The notes beneath the pieces were generated by a model, which saw only the letters and a program-made list of their open reading frames with translations, was not told the DNA's origin and did not search any database. Below, piece after piece: positions 49,929 to 59,689 of a stretch of 64,000 nucleotides of DNA. This DNA is from Timema cristinae. Its lineage: Eukaryota > Arthropoda > Insecta > Phasmatodea > Timematidae. The position numbers were made by a program, and so were the translations under genes. The DNA is taken from the NCBI GenBank assembly GCA_039000515.1, contig JBCFYV010000259.1:62001-126000 (forward strand). Direction: 5' to 3'. Numbering within the stretch: the stretch's first letter is position 1; the number at the start of each line of letters is the position of its first letter.

Positions 49929-50462
49929 TGTAATGATATGAAATTATACATATCAATATGTTATTATTCAAATCTATATTCAAAATTACTATATTTAATA
50001 TTTGAGCAGGTAGTAAGATTTATTTGTGTAGAACTGTCGAGTTGTAAGGTGTGGTGAAATCCTTCTACGTCTCGATTTAAAAAGACAACGCACTTTCCGT
50101 GGAAAGAGACGCACCTGGATGACCTCACCCCTTTTCTTCTATGAAGCTTCGAGAAGGAAATGTCGCTTGATATACCCCTTGAAATGCGCACATCTCCTCA
50201 CTGCTGGTGATCCTTCCTTCTCGACAAGAACACGTATAGCTAAGATTCATTTAACGCAATAGTCGGGCCTTTATCAAAATATAAAATGCGTGTGATATTT
50301 AGCTAATTTAAATAGTTCATTCTTTTAAAATTAAAATTAAAGACTATAAAAAGGAATACCAGAACTTTTAATTTATAAAATAATATAATTAATTATTAAA
50401 ATAATATCACCCTTACGATGGCGTATAGACATTTCTTATCAGGCTAGCGTTTAATTATTACA
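49929..50462 (+). repeat. 3' LTR
   Basis: A near-identical direct repeat of 41,458-41,993, with scattered substitutions and a few small indels concentrated around 50,270-50,345. It is followed by the target duplication ACTT. Confidence 0.93.
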
Positions 50463-51366
50463 ACTTTCATTCTCGATCAGTAAACACAGTTTGTGAATAC
50501 AGAGAATAACTTATCGAGTGCATGAATACAATAGAAACTAGAGATGACATTAAACATATAGCTACAATTGAACAAGCGTATGGTCTGAAGAGAACATTAG
50601 AGGATGATGTTTTTATATTTTGGCTAACTTTTTTTCATAAAATAATGCCTCATGTAGATATATTGTATAACCAGTTGCAAAAAAAGGGAAACTGATCCAG
50701 CGTTTGTAAAAAACAAATCATAGAGGAAATTTCCAAAATAAGAAATGAAAATGATATAACTGATGATCTTGATGAAAATAAAATAAAGCGGAGACGAAAT
50801 GAGAGCCACACTTGTAATAGAGAGGCTAAATAGGTTTGTGACGTCATCATCTGTCAAGCAAAATACAGCTTCAGCTTTACTGGTCATCTTGTTGCTGCAA
50901 ATTTGTTTTTGCCAGAAAAGTTTTCTGATTATTGTAAGTTGTTTCCTGATAACTATTTAGAACTCACAACAAATTCGTACCCATTTTTAGATGCAAAAAA
51001 ACTACGCACAGAGCTAAGTATCATTTATGTCAGGGATGAATTTCGAAATATGACTGGCGCTTTGACTCTGTTCTCATTTATAAATGAAAACAATTTAAGT
51101 GCAATTTTTGAAGAGTGCCTAAAACTTTTAAATATTATTATAACAATCCCTATGATAACGGCAGAAGCAGAAAGATGTTTTTCTACACTAAAACGTGTCA
51201 AAACATTTTTAAGAAATAGTATGCACCAGGAAAGGTAGTCAGCTCTTGCCATGCTGTCTGTCGAGAGAAACTTTATTTGAACATTTCAGACTTTAACTCT
51301 AGATTCATTGAGAAATTCGCAAAATCTAAAGAAAGAAGAATGGAGTTTTTATTTAAAGTAGCTTGA
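50463..51366 (+). pseudogene. hAT transposase, 3' part with dimerisation domain
   Basis: It resumes exactly where the 5' part stopped at the LTR. Coding character continues through VCEYRE, IATIEQAYGLKRTLEDD and a charged helix region. The 111-residue frame 50,903-51,238 then holds ITIPMITAEAERCFSTLKRV, the hAT C-terminal dimerisation motif, and SMHQER. A stop follows, but the frame continues SALAMLSVERNFI and ends KVA* at 51,366. Stops and shifts near 50,690 and 50,832 and the one at 51,238 show it is inactive. Confidence 0.85.
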
Positions 51367-51835
51367 GGCGTTTAAGATTAAATTGTTGGGTGTTTTGTAA
51401 ATAATGTCTTCATTTATTATGTGAGTAATTTATCCTAAGGTGTTTAATTATTTATGATTGCGCCAGCAAAGTAAAAGATTGTAATAATGTAGGTGTGTTC
51501 AATTATTTTTTATTTTTTTCAAATTAATGTTGGTTTGTGATGTACTGTAAATAACAGCTCAGAATGTCAGTAATTTATTAAAAATTTTGTATATTTTTAG
51601 CTGTCAATATTTTTATCGTCAAAACTTTGTAATTGTATAATATGGATTTTTCTTTTAAAAGTCGAATCCTATATTTGTTTCGAAGCTACACACACCCCCG
51701 TACTGCTGTGAAATATTAGCCTAAGTAAAACTATATGTAAATATAGATAGGTATGATATATTAAAAATGTATATATCATATTTTAGAATATTTGAATTGT
51801 GCACCACCTATTTTTTTGGTCACGAGTCGCCACTG
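51367..51835 (+). other. hAT 3' untranslated and terminal region
   Basis: This AT-rich non-coding end of the hAT element finishes in GAGTCGCCACTG. Confidence 0.6.
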
Positions 51836-51843
51836 GTGTTAGG
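51836..51843. repeat. hAT target-site duplication, right
   Basis: gtgttagg, identical to 40,660-40,667. Confidence 0.88.
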
Positions 51844-52441
51844 GATGGCAAACTTTTGGATACTTCTTAATGGGATTTTTTTTATGGTGAGAGCTCATCT
51901 TGCCCACGCCCAACCACGAAGCTGGAGGAACCCCCTCTCTCCCCTATCATCTTCCGCGACTTCTTATTCAACATATCAACAGATCACCTTCATATCCTCT
52001 AGACGCAACCTGAGGACGTGCTGTGCAATGGACAAGAGAGACCCATGAAACAGAAAGTTTAGCCTATAGTCTTAAATACAATTCACAATGCTCTGTTATC
52101 AAATATCGAATTGCTCAAAATAACACACTTAGGTAAGAGTCATATTCTATAGTCTCCTCCTATTATAGCTTTAAATAAATATTTTAATTTTTGACTAAAC
52201 TTTTGTTTAATCTATTTTAATGCAATTACACTTTATGATTTATATTTTTAAGTCTATAATAGGAAGGGCGAGCAATCTGTTTCCAGGGGAACATTGTCCT
52301 TCTGCTACACCTCACGCCTCTTCTCGGTTGCGGTTCCACTGGTCTGAATGTAATTATTTTGTTGGCATTTGAATATTGGATTAAAAACAACAATTTTAGA
52401 AAACATACAAAACTTTTAACAAATCATCAAATTAGACCTAC
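51844..52441. other. Remaining part of IQUB-like intron 1
   Basis: No gene is recognised. A 93-residue frame starting at 51,767 crosses the hAT boundary and therefore cannot be a real gene. Without the hAT/Gypsy nest this intron would be only about 0.8 kb. Confidence 0.5.
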
Positions 52442-52592
52442 CCAGAAGATGAGCATCATTGATGAGTTCCTCCTCAGCGTCTTTTCCTCCAGTTTGCATC
52501 TCCCAGCCTACTTGCTTTCGACGCTTCTCTCTTAGGGTCCCCAGCTTTCGCCGGGCCAACCATCCACGAACATACCGCTGTATTGAGATTGC
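52442..52592 (-). CDS. IQUB-like gene, exon with IQ motif (exon 1 of those seen)
   Basis: On the minus strand the acceptor actttgttcag is followed by 151 bases of open frame and the strong donor CTTCTGG|GTAGGT. It reads AISIQRYVRGWLARRKL, a textbook IQ motif (Ile-Gln-x-x-x-Arg-Gly-x-x-x-Arg), which binds calmodulin, then a basic/acidic helix ending in INDAHLLG. It starts in phase 0 and leaves one base, matching the entry phase of the exon at 40,444. IQUB, the best candidate, has a ubiquitin-like domain upstream and is a radial-spoke component of motile cilia and sperm tails. Its N-terminal exons should lie at higher coordinates but were not found before the inverted repeat. An IQ motif alone also occurs in myosins and others; the downstream exons favour IQUB. 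Confidence 0.72.
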
Positions 52593-53064
52593 CTGAACAA
52601 AGTATTAGACTTAAAAGCATTATAACAGCTCAATTAAATTTTCTTTCCAACCAAGCAACAAAATATTCAGTCCCATTTTGTGGTTCAAATTGTAGATTTA
52701 TAGTTTCAAAATGTGTCCTATTAATATAATATTGAATAGTATTACTATTTAATAAATTCTTTAGCGTTTATATGTTGGGGGCAAAGCCCGGAAACGCCAA
52801 ATGGACGGAATTTTTGCTCAATCCTAAGTTTAGTCGTTTTAAAATGACCAAAGCCAGAAGCTTCAATTTCGGGCTTTGGGCATCTCCAAACAGCCAAACC
52901 TAGGCTTGTGTAATTAATAAACGACTAAAGCTTGAAATAACATTTTAGTTCGTTTCTCTGACAAACTCAGGAGGTGGCGCTCGAGTACCATTGACAATAT
53001 TATTAGTCATAGGAAGCCACTTGTTAGGTGTGTACATATAGTTTCTCTTTTAACAATATCTGCT
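52593..53064. other. Gene-free interval
   Basis: No gene is recognised. A word ttagtcgtttt near 52,830 and its inverse aaacgactaaag near 52,920 make a loose inverted repeat. Confidence 0.4.
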
Positions 53065-53449
53065 ATGAGTGAACACGAGTTTAACTTGAAATTAAATGGT
53101 CATATCCAGAAAGTTGGATCGAATAATACATTCTTGCTTAATCCTGATAAGTACAATAAATTAATATCCAGGATAAAAGCTTCTCTATTTAAAAAGAGAA
53201 TGGGAGAGCCGCTAACATCACTGGATTTGAATCACCGCTTTTCCGCTTAGATAAAAGACGTGACGAGTGCAGTAAAAGGAAGGATATAGTGTGAGTTGTA
53301 AGATTGTGAATCTGATAATACCCAATGGATATGTTATACAAGACAAAAAAGAGATACTCAAGATTAACAAATCAGCTTATTATATTCAAAACAAGACGGA
53401 AATATTACAAATAGTAAGGCGTAATAGTAGTATACAATCTCATGTATGA
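53065..53449 (+). CDS. Unrecognised small reading frame, probably broken
   Basis: A 61-codon frame from ATG at 53,065 reads MSEHEFNLKLNG and FLLNPDKYNKLISRIK and stops at 53,250. In a different frame 53,288-53,449 stays open and gives IIPNGYVIQDKKEILKINKS. The first piece is hydrophilic and helical and vaguely recalls the N-terminus of transposon-derived integrase-like (KRABD2-type) proteins. I would not assign a function. It has ordinary codon use and no low-complexity bias, unlike neighbouring frames. Confidence 0.28.
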
Positions 53450-53830
53450 GGGCACGAAGGGGTAATGTGTATGTGTGTGTGTTCCCCACCCCTCAACCCT
53501 TTCCCTCCCCTCCCGCGCCTCGTATGTGTTGGCTCGCGGGCTCTATCTCTCTCTCTCTCTCTTTCTCTCCCACACACATACTCATGGTAATACTGGGACG
53601 GAGGAGTAATGTGTATGTGTGTGTGTGTGTGTTCCCCCTACCTCCCTCCCCTCCCGCGAAGGAGACTCGCGGAAGCACTTAGCTTCATTATACATGCAGA
53701 GGGGAGTGGGGGATGATCCTGTGAGTTGCTAAAGGAGGTGGAGCATTAGAGAAAGGATTCCTCACCCCTTCCCTGAAGTATGTTGGAGTTCTCTCTCTCT
53801 CTGTCTCTCTCTCCCCCTCCTCCCCCTCCC
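53450..53830. repeat. Repeated GT/CT microsatellite unit
   Basis: The word ggtaatgtgtatgtgtgtgt and a variant starting agtaatgtgtatgtgtgtgt recur about 145 bp apart (53,460 and 53,605). Each is followed by ttcccc, a pyrimidine run and ctcccgcg. (CT)n runs lie at 53,545-53,570 and 53,790-53,815. It looks like a small tandem duplication of a microsatellite-rich unit. Open frames here are composition artefacts. Confidence 0.65.
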
Positions 53831-54120
53831 CTCACGCTGGAAGACCATCATGTACTGGGGCAGCGAGGGGAAATGAATGTAGGTATCGCACTTATAAATG
53901 GTTCATGTTTCAGGGCAGCTAGGACAAAAGTGGAGAGGGGTATCATGACGAGGGTGGCGCGCCGACGTCATGGTGAGAGGGGATGGGTTGCAGCCCTGCT
54001 CGAGGACGGTCGAGTCTAAATGAACTTTTTTTGTTCTGAATGAACCCTACACACATCTTCCCCTGTCCCCTTCCACCGAGGCTGTGCCGGGAGCTAAGAT
54101 GTCTGGTATGTTTGTGAAGA
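53831..54120. other. Gene-free interval left of the inverted repeat
   Basis: No gene is recognised; a 79-residue frame starting at 53,780 begins with Ser/Leu/Pro from the CT run. The left arm of the large inverted repeat may begin anywhere up to about 54,121; its partner is cut off by the window end. Confidence 0.4.
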
Positions 54121-54665
54121 ACAAGGTTCGAATCCCGGTCGGGTGTACTGAGGGTTGGTTTTCCACTCTCCCTCCAAGCAAATGCGGGTTCCTAATTCAA
54201 CCCTCCCAATTCCCAATTAGTACTCTGAACGATTTTACACTCTCATCATGCACAAATGATGGTACATTTATTACATTGTGAACGTACAAATTTGTATGTG
54301 TATATCTGTCTTATATAATCAAAATTCGTATAAGAATTAAAACGGGGAGATCGAAGTTCGAATCTTGGTCGGGTGAACTAGGGGGTTGGTTTTCCGCTCC
54401 CCCTCCAAGCAAATGCGAGTTCTTAATTCAACCTTCCCAATTCCTAATCCATTAGCGTAATTAGTACTCTGAATGATTTTACACTCTCATCATGCACAAA
54501 TGATGGTACATTTGTTACATTGTGAACGTTCAAGTTTGTGTGCGTGTGTGTATATCATTCTATATGTCTTATATATTCGAAATTCGTATAAGAATTAAAA
54601 AGGGGGATCCAGGTTCGAATCTTGGTCAGGTGAACTGAGGGTTGGCTTTTTTCACTCTCCCTTCA
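54121..54665 (+). repeat. Tandem SINE-like units, three copies
   Basis: Units start ggttcgaatcccggtcgggt (54,126), gttcgaatcttggtcgggtg (54,357) and ggttcgaatcttggtcaggt (54,612), spaced about 230 and 255 bp. Each carries a Pol III B box followed by ggttggttttccactctccc-like sequence. The first two also share a catgcacaaatgatggtaca block. A tandem arrangement is unusual for SINEs. Confidence 0.7.
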
Positions 54666-55200
54666 TGCACCTTACATAACCCGAACGGGTAGTAGCGAGG
54701 TAGTTTAGATTTAAATCCTTTCTTATGACGGGATAGGGTTCCTCAGGCTGAGGGTCTGACGTCGTAGCTTTGGCCATGCCTGGACACGTCGGTGTGAAGA
54801 TTACCAAACCCTCCCATAGCTCCGTATCAATCCAGGACTCGATTCCCGGGAGTCCGAGCTTCAGGGTCCGGGCTTGGTTCCACGGCTACACAACGCCTCA
54901 GGGTCCGAGCTTCAATCCCTGGCAAAGACATACATATCTTCCGGATTCAGACATGACTGAGATACTAGAAAATGAATCAATTAGTATATTTTAGAGAAAT
55001 TCTCATCTCGAGTCCCTCCCACCCCCACACCAGGCAGGAACCATACTCATCCATGCAGGACAAGGTGATGGACTTCTACGTTAACGATCTGCGTTCAACC
55101 CTCGGGTTCACTTCCTCTAATTAAACCTTCCCAATTCCTAATTCTTTAGCACCGTATAAGAATTAAATGTAGAAAAACACAGGCACACAAAGACGTTAGC
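54666..55200. other. Non-coding arm sequence
   Basis: It contains the SINE family A word acccgaacgggtagtagc at 54,682. A 74-codon frame has no domain and is mirrored in the other arm, so it is not called as a gene. Confidence 0.45.
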
Positions 55201-55237
55201 TTCAATGTTTGTATATCATAGCTTCATGTTCCTGATA

Positions 55238-55353
55238 CATACATGTATAACACATATACACATACACGTATATACACACTTACATACACATACATACACA
55301 CACGCATATACACATATACACACATATACACAAATATACACGCATATACACAC

Positions 55354-55385
<32 letters not shown>

Positions 55386-55463
55386 GCACACACATATACA
55401 CATATATACTCATATACACACATATACATATAAACACATACACATATACACATACACACAGCG
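55238..55463. repeat. (CA/TA)n microsatellite, left arm
   Basis: About 225 bp of acacatatacac-type sequence. It gives His/Thr/Tyr/Ile open frames that are not genes. The mirrored copy at 62,698-62,878 is about 40 bp shorter. Confidence 0.9.
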
Positions 55464-56009
55464 AGTAGTTGTAAAGTTAGAGTTTATAGTTTGTAATAGA
55501 GCGTTCACGTAATTTATGCACCGAGATTCTTTTAAGAAAGTCTTGGCATTCCCGATACAAGGCAGTAAAGACCCACAGTTCTCTGTAAGTAGCCACATTC
55601 TTTTCCTACCTCTGGCCCGATTATGAAGTCATCAAGGTGGGAAGTTTAGAAAGAGAAGAAAAGTGCAAAAGGGTTTGAGAAACACGAAAGCGTTAGAGAA
55701 AGATAGAGAGCATTTCAATAAAAGGTATTGTTCATGTTGAAAGGGATACTAACAGACTCTTAGGTTTTGTATAAAATTATGTAGAAATTATGTTTAAAAT
55801 TGGTTAATTACTTAAAACTATACAATCTTTGGGAAGTTTGCCCTAGTTTGTTAAACCTTTTTATTTTCCAGTGCGTCTAGTACACGTTCGTGCTATATGT
55901 AGATATCAGATAAATGAAGACTGACTCAATCTACGGATACCACTAATTAGAGAGGTAATACAACTCATTGCGGTGTGGTTTTCTGTATTCTACTGTAGAA
56001 AACTGTGGA
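55464..56009. other. Non-coding arm sequence
   Basis: No gene is recognised between the microsatellite and the LINE fragment; the sequence is mirrored at about 62,100-62,697. Confidence 0.4.
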
Positions 56010-56595
56010 AATGAGATAAGTGAAACTTTTTAAGGCATTTTAAAATAATACCTTTAACAGTTTATTCTGCAAAGAACCCTGAGGTACTACCACAAAAATG
56101 ACAGGAAGGTGTTATAATTCTATTAAAAAAAAGAAGAGATAGAACAGAATGTAATAACTATGGAGGTTTCTCACTACAACCAAAATGATATAAAATTTTA
56201 TCTGAAAATATTTCAATGAGTCCGACCCCATACGTAAAAGAAATTATTGGCGATCATCAGTATGGACTTAGACGAAATAGATCAACAACTAATCATATGT
56301 TTACTTTTCGACAAATATTAGAAAAAATTAGGAATTAGACATGACAATCCATCAACCATACCGACATTTTAAAACCCTATTATTAAGTTAAATGAAACAA
56401 ATTATATGATGTTTTAGTTATGGTTGGGATACACCAAAACCTGTCAAACTGATTGAGATATGTTTGGATGATTCGCGTGGCAGAGTACGTACCGTTTGGA
56501 TGTCACTTATCAGTTACTTTTGAAATACACGATGGATTGAAACAAGGACGTGCACTTTCCCCATTAATTTTTAAACTAGCCTCAGGGTTCGGCCG
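56010..56595 (+). pseudogene. LINE reverse transcriptase fragment, left arm
   Basis: Broken frames read an N-terminal RT block (PQKWQEG-like, then YKILSENI), HQYGLRRNRSTTNHMF near 56,258-56,305 and DGLKQGRALSPLIFKLA near 56,530-56,581. These are the characteristic blocks of non-LTR reverse transcriptases of the jockey/CR1-like type common in arthropods, in correct order and spacing. The catalytic Tyr-x-Asp-Asp block is absent because similarity stops at the point where ggttcggccgg begins. Several stops and shifts are present. The same fragment occurs inverted in the right arm. Confidence 0.8.
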
Positions 56596-56963
56596 GACAG
56601 ACATAATTTAAAGCTATTTTACTTGGATGAAATTTAGAAAATTTGACATTTTCAAAAATATCCTTTAGGATAAAATTTAATTTTAAATGGGTAACTGGGA
56701 ATTGTTTTTAATTATAAATCAGAATTGTATATATATTTATTTTCACAAATTTAAACAATTTGGGGAAAATTAGAAAAAATACAAATTTTTGATAATTTTA
56801 ATTAATATACATTCCTTTGGACAGGTTTGTTTAAAATTTATCGCCTATATAAAAGGTGTTTATTGTGATTAACACGATGAGTTTTTAGAAAAACTATATT
56901 AAGGGTAGTTTACTGAACACCTATATTTTTAAATGTTGCTCTAAACCCAGTCTATACACTAGA
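56596..56963. other. AT-rich arm sequence
   Basis: No gene; it links the LINE fragment and the minisatellite and is mirrored at 61,199-61,560. Confidence 0.45.
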
Positions 56964-57760
56964 CCTCTATCCAGTACACCTCATTACACCCTATCTCTAT
57001 CTTGAGCTAGTTCTATCCAGTCCACCTCATTACATCCTATCCCTATCTTGAGCTAGTTCTATCCAGTCCACCTCATTACAGCCTATCTCTAACCTGAGCT
57101 AGTTTTATCCAGTCCACCTCACTACACCCTATCCCTATCTTGAGCTACTCCTATCCAGTTCACCTCCTTACACCCTATCCCTATCTTGAGCTAGTTATAT
57201 CCAGTCCACCTCATTACAGCCTATCTCTAACTTGAGCTAGTTTTATCCAGTCCACCTCATTACACCTTATCTCTATCTTGAGCTAGTTATATTCAGTCCA
57301 CCTCATTACAGCCTATCCCTATCTTGAGATAGTTCTATCCAGCCCACCTCATTACACCCTATCCCTATCTTGTGCTAGTACTATCCAGTCCACCTCCTTA
57401 CACCCTATCCCTATCTTGAGCTAGTTCTATCCAGTCCACCTCATTACAGCCTATCTCTAACTTGAGCTAGTTTTATCCAGTCCACCTCACTACACCCTAT
57501 CCCTATCTTGAGCTACTCCTATCCAGTCCACCTCATTACACCCTATCCCTATCTTGAGCTAGTTTAATCCAGTCCACCTCATTACACCTTATCCCTATCT
57601 TGAGCTAGTTATATTCAGTCCACCTCATTACACCCTATCTTGAGCTAGTTTAATCCAGTCCACCTCATTACAGCCTATCTCTAACTTGAGCTAGTTATAT
57701 TCAGTCCACCTCATTACACCCTATCTTGAGCTAGTTATATCCAGTCCACCTCATTACGCC
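56964..57760 (+). repeat. 46-bp minisatellite, left arm, about 17 copies
   Basis: A unit close to ctatccagtccacctcatta followed by caccctatccctatcttgag and ctagtt is repeated head to tail. Copies differ by single substitutions (ccctat/ctctaa, attaca/cttaca, gagcta variants), and a few are shortened at the right end. The mirrored array at 59,797-61,198 has about 30 copies. Confidence 0.92.
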
Positions 57761-58000
57761 TCATATTTTTCAGATCCGATCTAATGTCATCCTCCCATCT
57801 GTGTCCAGGTCTTCCCAATGGTTCTACCGTCCAGTACCATAATCTCTGTAATCGAATCTTATATTTATTTGCCCTGCATGTTCCGAATGTAGAAATCTTA
57901 ACGTGAAATAATTTTTTTTTGTTTCAAGAGTCGCCTAAAGGCATGCGGTGACGCTTGTAGGCAAAACCATTCTAATGTATTTAGACGTTATTTGGCCATT
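57761..58000 (-). pseudogene. LINE 3' coding remnant next to the minisatellite, left arm
   Basis: Mirror of the better-read plus-strand copy at about 59,740-59,790, which gives GRPGHRWEDDIRSDLK. The Gly-Arg-Pro ... Arg-Trp-x-Asp-Asp motif is the usual C-terminal signature of many arthropod LINE ORF2 proteins. It lies in opposite orientation to the RT fragment in the same arm, so the two come from different copies or a rearranged one. Confidence 0.6.
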
Positions 58001-58084
58001 CATTGAGGGAAAATCGTGATTTAGAGAATGTTTTATACCGCGTATCATTTTACCGATAAAATGTCCTAATTATCCACTTCAGGA

Positions 58085-58320
58085 GGGTTGCACGGTCTAA
58101 GGTGTCGCTCTCGCAGTAGACTAGACCGCCGAAGATGAGGCGATTGAGTTTAGAACCTCGGCCGGGTGTACTGAGAGGCTTGGTTTTCTACTCTCACTCC
58201 ACGCAAATGCAGGTACACTTCCTCTCAAATTGAATCTTCTTAGAACATCAGCGTAAGACGACGACTGTAAATAAGGTAATAATGATACTGAGTCTAGATA
58301 AACTCGTATATGAATGGGTA
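58085..58320 (+). repeat. SINE crossing the inner palindrome boundary
   Basis: An A-box-like ctaaggtgtcgctctcgcag and a degraded B box (gtttagaacctcggccgggt) are followed by ggttttctactctcactcca and a tail with gaatgggtagca at 58,313. The arm symmetry ends at 58,284, inside the tail region of this unit. Confidence 0.6.
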
Positions 58321-59271
58321 GCATTCAAGTGACATGATACTCTTACCGTACAAGGTCTCCCGCAACCGTCCTAACGCACGCAGGTTCGTTAAACCCCCTG
58401 GTACGGTAACCAGGAGAGCTCACCTCCGGTAGCGTCCTAATTCTAGCGCTCGGTCAATGCATATACCTGAGCCATGCTCATGATCGTAAGACTATATTAC
58501 CTATGGTTGAAATCCGACTGAACCTTTGTTCGAGAGAGAGAGGCGAATGGTGGAAAATTTATGGCAAACTAAGGGATGATTGTCGAGAGCAGCTACATGA
58601 TCTAGCCCCCTCCTGCCTACAGGTTCAGAGGTTCGATCCTCCTCGACTCTTGTAACGTTTCTTCTCAGTCACGTCTCCGGTCTAGAGAACTGAGATTAAT
58701 TCGTCGCGTCGACTAACATGCTTCATCACTCTTATAGACTCAAGCTATACTCGTCCATCAGTACTTCTTAGAGAGGGAAGAAAGGAGTTAAGCGTGTTAG
58801 ATAAGCAGAGTTAAGCTTGAGGGTTGTGGGAGAGAGAAAACCAACATGTTTCCTCTTTTAAGTCTCCCTCTACATCGAACGTTTGGATTTTCCCACAATT
58901 CCCAATCAGCATTGACCTTACTCGGCAAGTTCCTCTCGTCCCCTCTAATCTTCGAAACGATGCATGCAGACGGAGGTTACCCCTGTTCCGAAAAAAAAAC
59001 ATCAGAGCACATGATAGAGCTCCTGGTCCGTGATACATTAGGAGAGGGAGGGAGAGACATGTATGTTTCCTTCAGGTTCCCGACATCTTAGCTAAGGGGA
59101 TCCCGGCATGGCCTCGGAGAAGGTTTGGAGTCCTCCGGCATGTCACTAAGAATGCCTGCTAGTTATAGTAAGTTCACCTCATCACTAAGAATGAACGCTA
59201 TTTTCAACCATGCCGAGAATCGAACTCGGGGACCTTTAACATAAAAGAGTGACTTAGCTAAGGTGTCAATA
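58285..59271. other. Spacer between inverted-repeat arms
   Basis: This 987-bp sequence is not shared between arms. It contains a tRNA-like ggttcgatcctcctcg near 58,633 and a family B SINE at 59,205-59,250 on the minus strand. Open frames of 70-80 codons at 58.8-59.1 kb on both strands have no domain. No tRNA cloverleaf could be assembled. Confidence 0.6.
59205..59255 (-). repeat. SINE family B, head
   Basis: The minus strand reads aaaggtccccgagttcgatt and then ctcggcatggttgaaa, matching the unit at 33.6 kb. It lies just outside the right arm boundary. Confidence 0.5.
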
Positions 59272-59510
59272 CATTATTACCTTATTTACAGTCGTCGTCT
59301 TACGCTGATGTTCTAAGAAGATTCAATTTGAGAGGAAGTGTACCTGCATTTGCGTGGAGTGAGAGTAGAAAACCAAGCCTCTCAGTACACCCGGCCGAGG
59401 TTCTAAACTCAATCGCCCCATCTTCGGCGGTCTAGTCTACTGCGAGAGCGACACCTTAGACCGTGCAACCCTCCTGAAGTGGATAATTAGGACATTTTAT
59501 CGGTAAAATG
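59272..59510 (-). repeat. SINE at inner boundary, right arm copy
   Basis: Mirror of 58,085-58,284, with at least one substitution (the a/g difference in gccgaagatgaggcgattg). Confidence 0.6.
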
Positions 59511-59689
59511 ATACGCGGTATAAAACATTCTCTAAATCACGATTTTCCCTCAATGAATGGCCAAATAACGTCTAAATACATTAGAATGGTTTTGCCTACA
59601 AGCGTCACCGCATGCCTTTGGGCGACTCTTGAAACAAAAAAAAAATGATTTCACGTTAAGATTTCTACATTCGGAACATGCAGTGCAAA

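Larger units (their letters stand above)
41458..50462 (+). mobile_element. Gypsy-type (Metaviridae) LTR retrotransposon
   Basis: Two direct LTRs of 536 and 534 bp starting TGTAAT and ending ATTACA bound a 9.0-kb element. Between them lie a primer-binding site, a gag region and pol in the order protease, reverse transcriptase, RNase H, integrase, which is the Gypsy order. All genes are broken by single-base shifts and stops. About 2.2 kb of sequence without coding potential separates integrase from the 3' LTR; no envelope gene is recognised. The LTRs differ at roughly fifteen to twenty positions by eye (about 3 percent), so the insertion is not recent. It disrupts the transposase of the surrounding hAT element. 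Confidence 0.92.
40668..51835 (+). mobile_element. hAT transposon interrupted by a Gypsy element
   Basis: The left terminal sequence CAGTGGTGACTC and the right terminal GAGTCGCCACTG form a 12-bp inverted repeat with one mismatch, flanked by identical gtgttagg 8-mers. After removal of the nested 9.0-kb LTR element and its duplicated ACTT, the transposon is about 2.16 kb. It carries the middle and C-terminal parts of a hAT transposase with a DUF4371-type core. This is shorter than typical autonomous copies of such hATs (about 3 kb), and the N-terminal BED/MYM-type zinc finger is missing, so it was probably internally deleted before the LTR element arrived. It lies in the intron between IQUB-like exons 1 and 2. 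Confidence 0.88.
54121..58284. repeat. Left arm of a large inverted repeat
   Basis: The sequence reappears in reverse complement from 59,272 to the window end. Pairs checked by hand: 55,201 with 62,921 (cttcatgttcctgatacata block), 56,599 with 61,561 (ggccggaca), 58,284 with 59,272, and about 54,130 with 64,000. Identity is high but not complete: a 74-codon frame at 54,770-54,994 differs from its partner at 63,352-63,128 at two residues, and a microsatellite and a minisatellite differ in length between arms. The arm contains SINE tandem copies, a CA microsatellite, LINE pieces and a 46-bp minisatellite. Confidence 0.92.

Noticed and set aside
51767..52048. 93-codon frame
   Set aside because: It crosses the right end of the hAT element and its target duplication, so it cannot be an ancestral gene.
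54770..54994. 74-codon frame conserved at 63,352-63,128
   Set aside because: Conservation follows from the inverted repeat. Substitutions include amino acid changes, and the sequence lies among SINE-like units.
55205..55512. Open frames of 60-90 codons on both strands in the left microsatellite
   Set aside because: Translations are His-Thr-Tyr or Val-Cys-Tyr strings produced by (CA/TA)n; the mirrored array gives the same artefacts.
56964..57760. CRISPR-like array
   Set aside because: It is a head-to-tail minisatellite without unique spacers, in a eukaryotic context.
58600..58660. tRNA gene suggested by ggttcgatcctcctcg
   Set aside because: Only a B-box-like word is present; no acceptor or anticodon stem could be paired.
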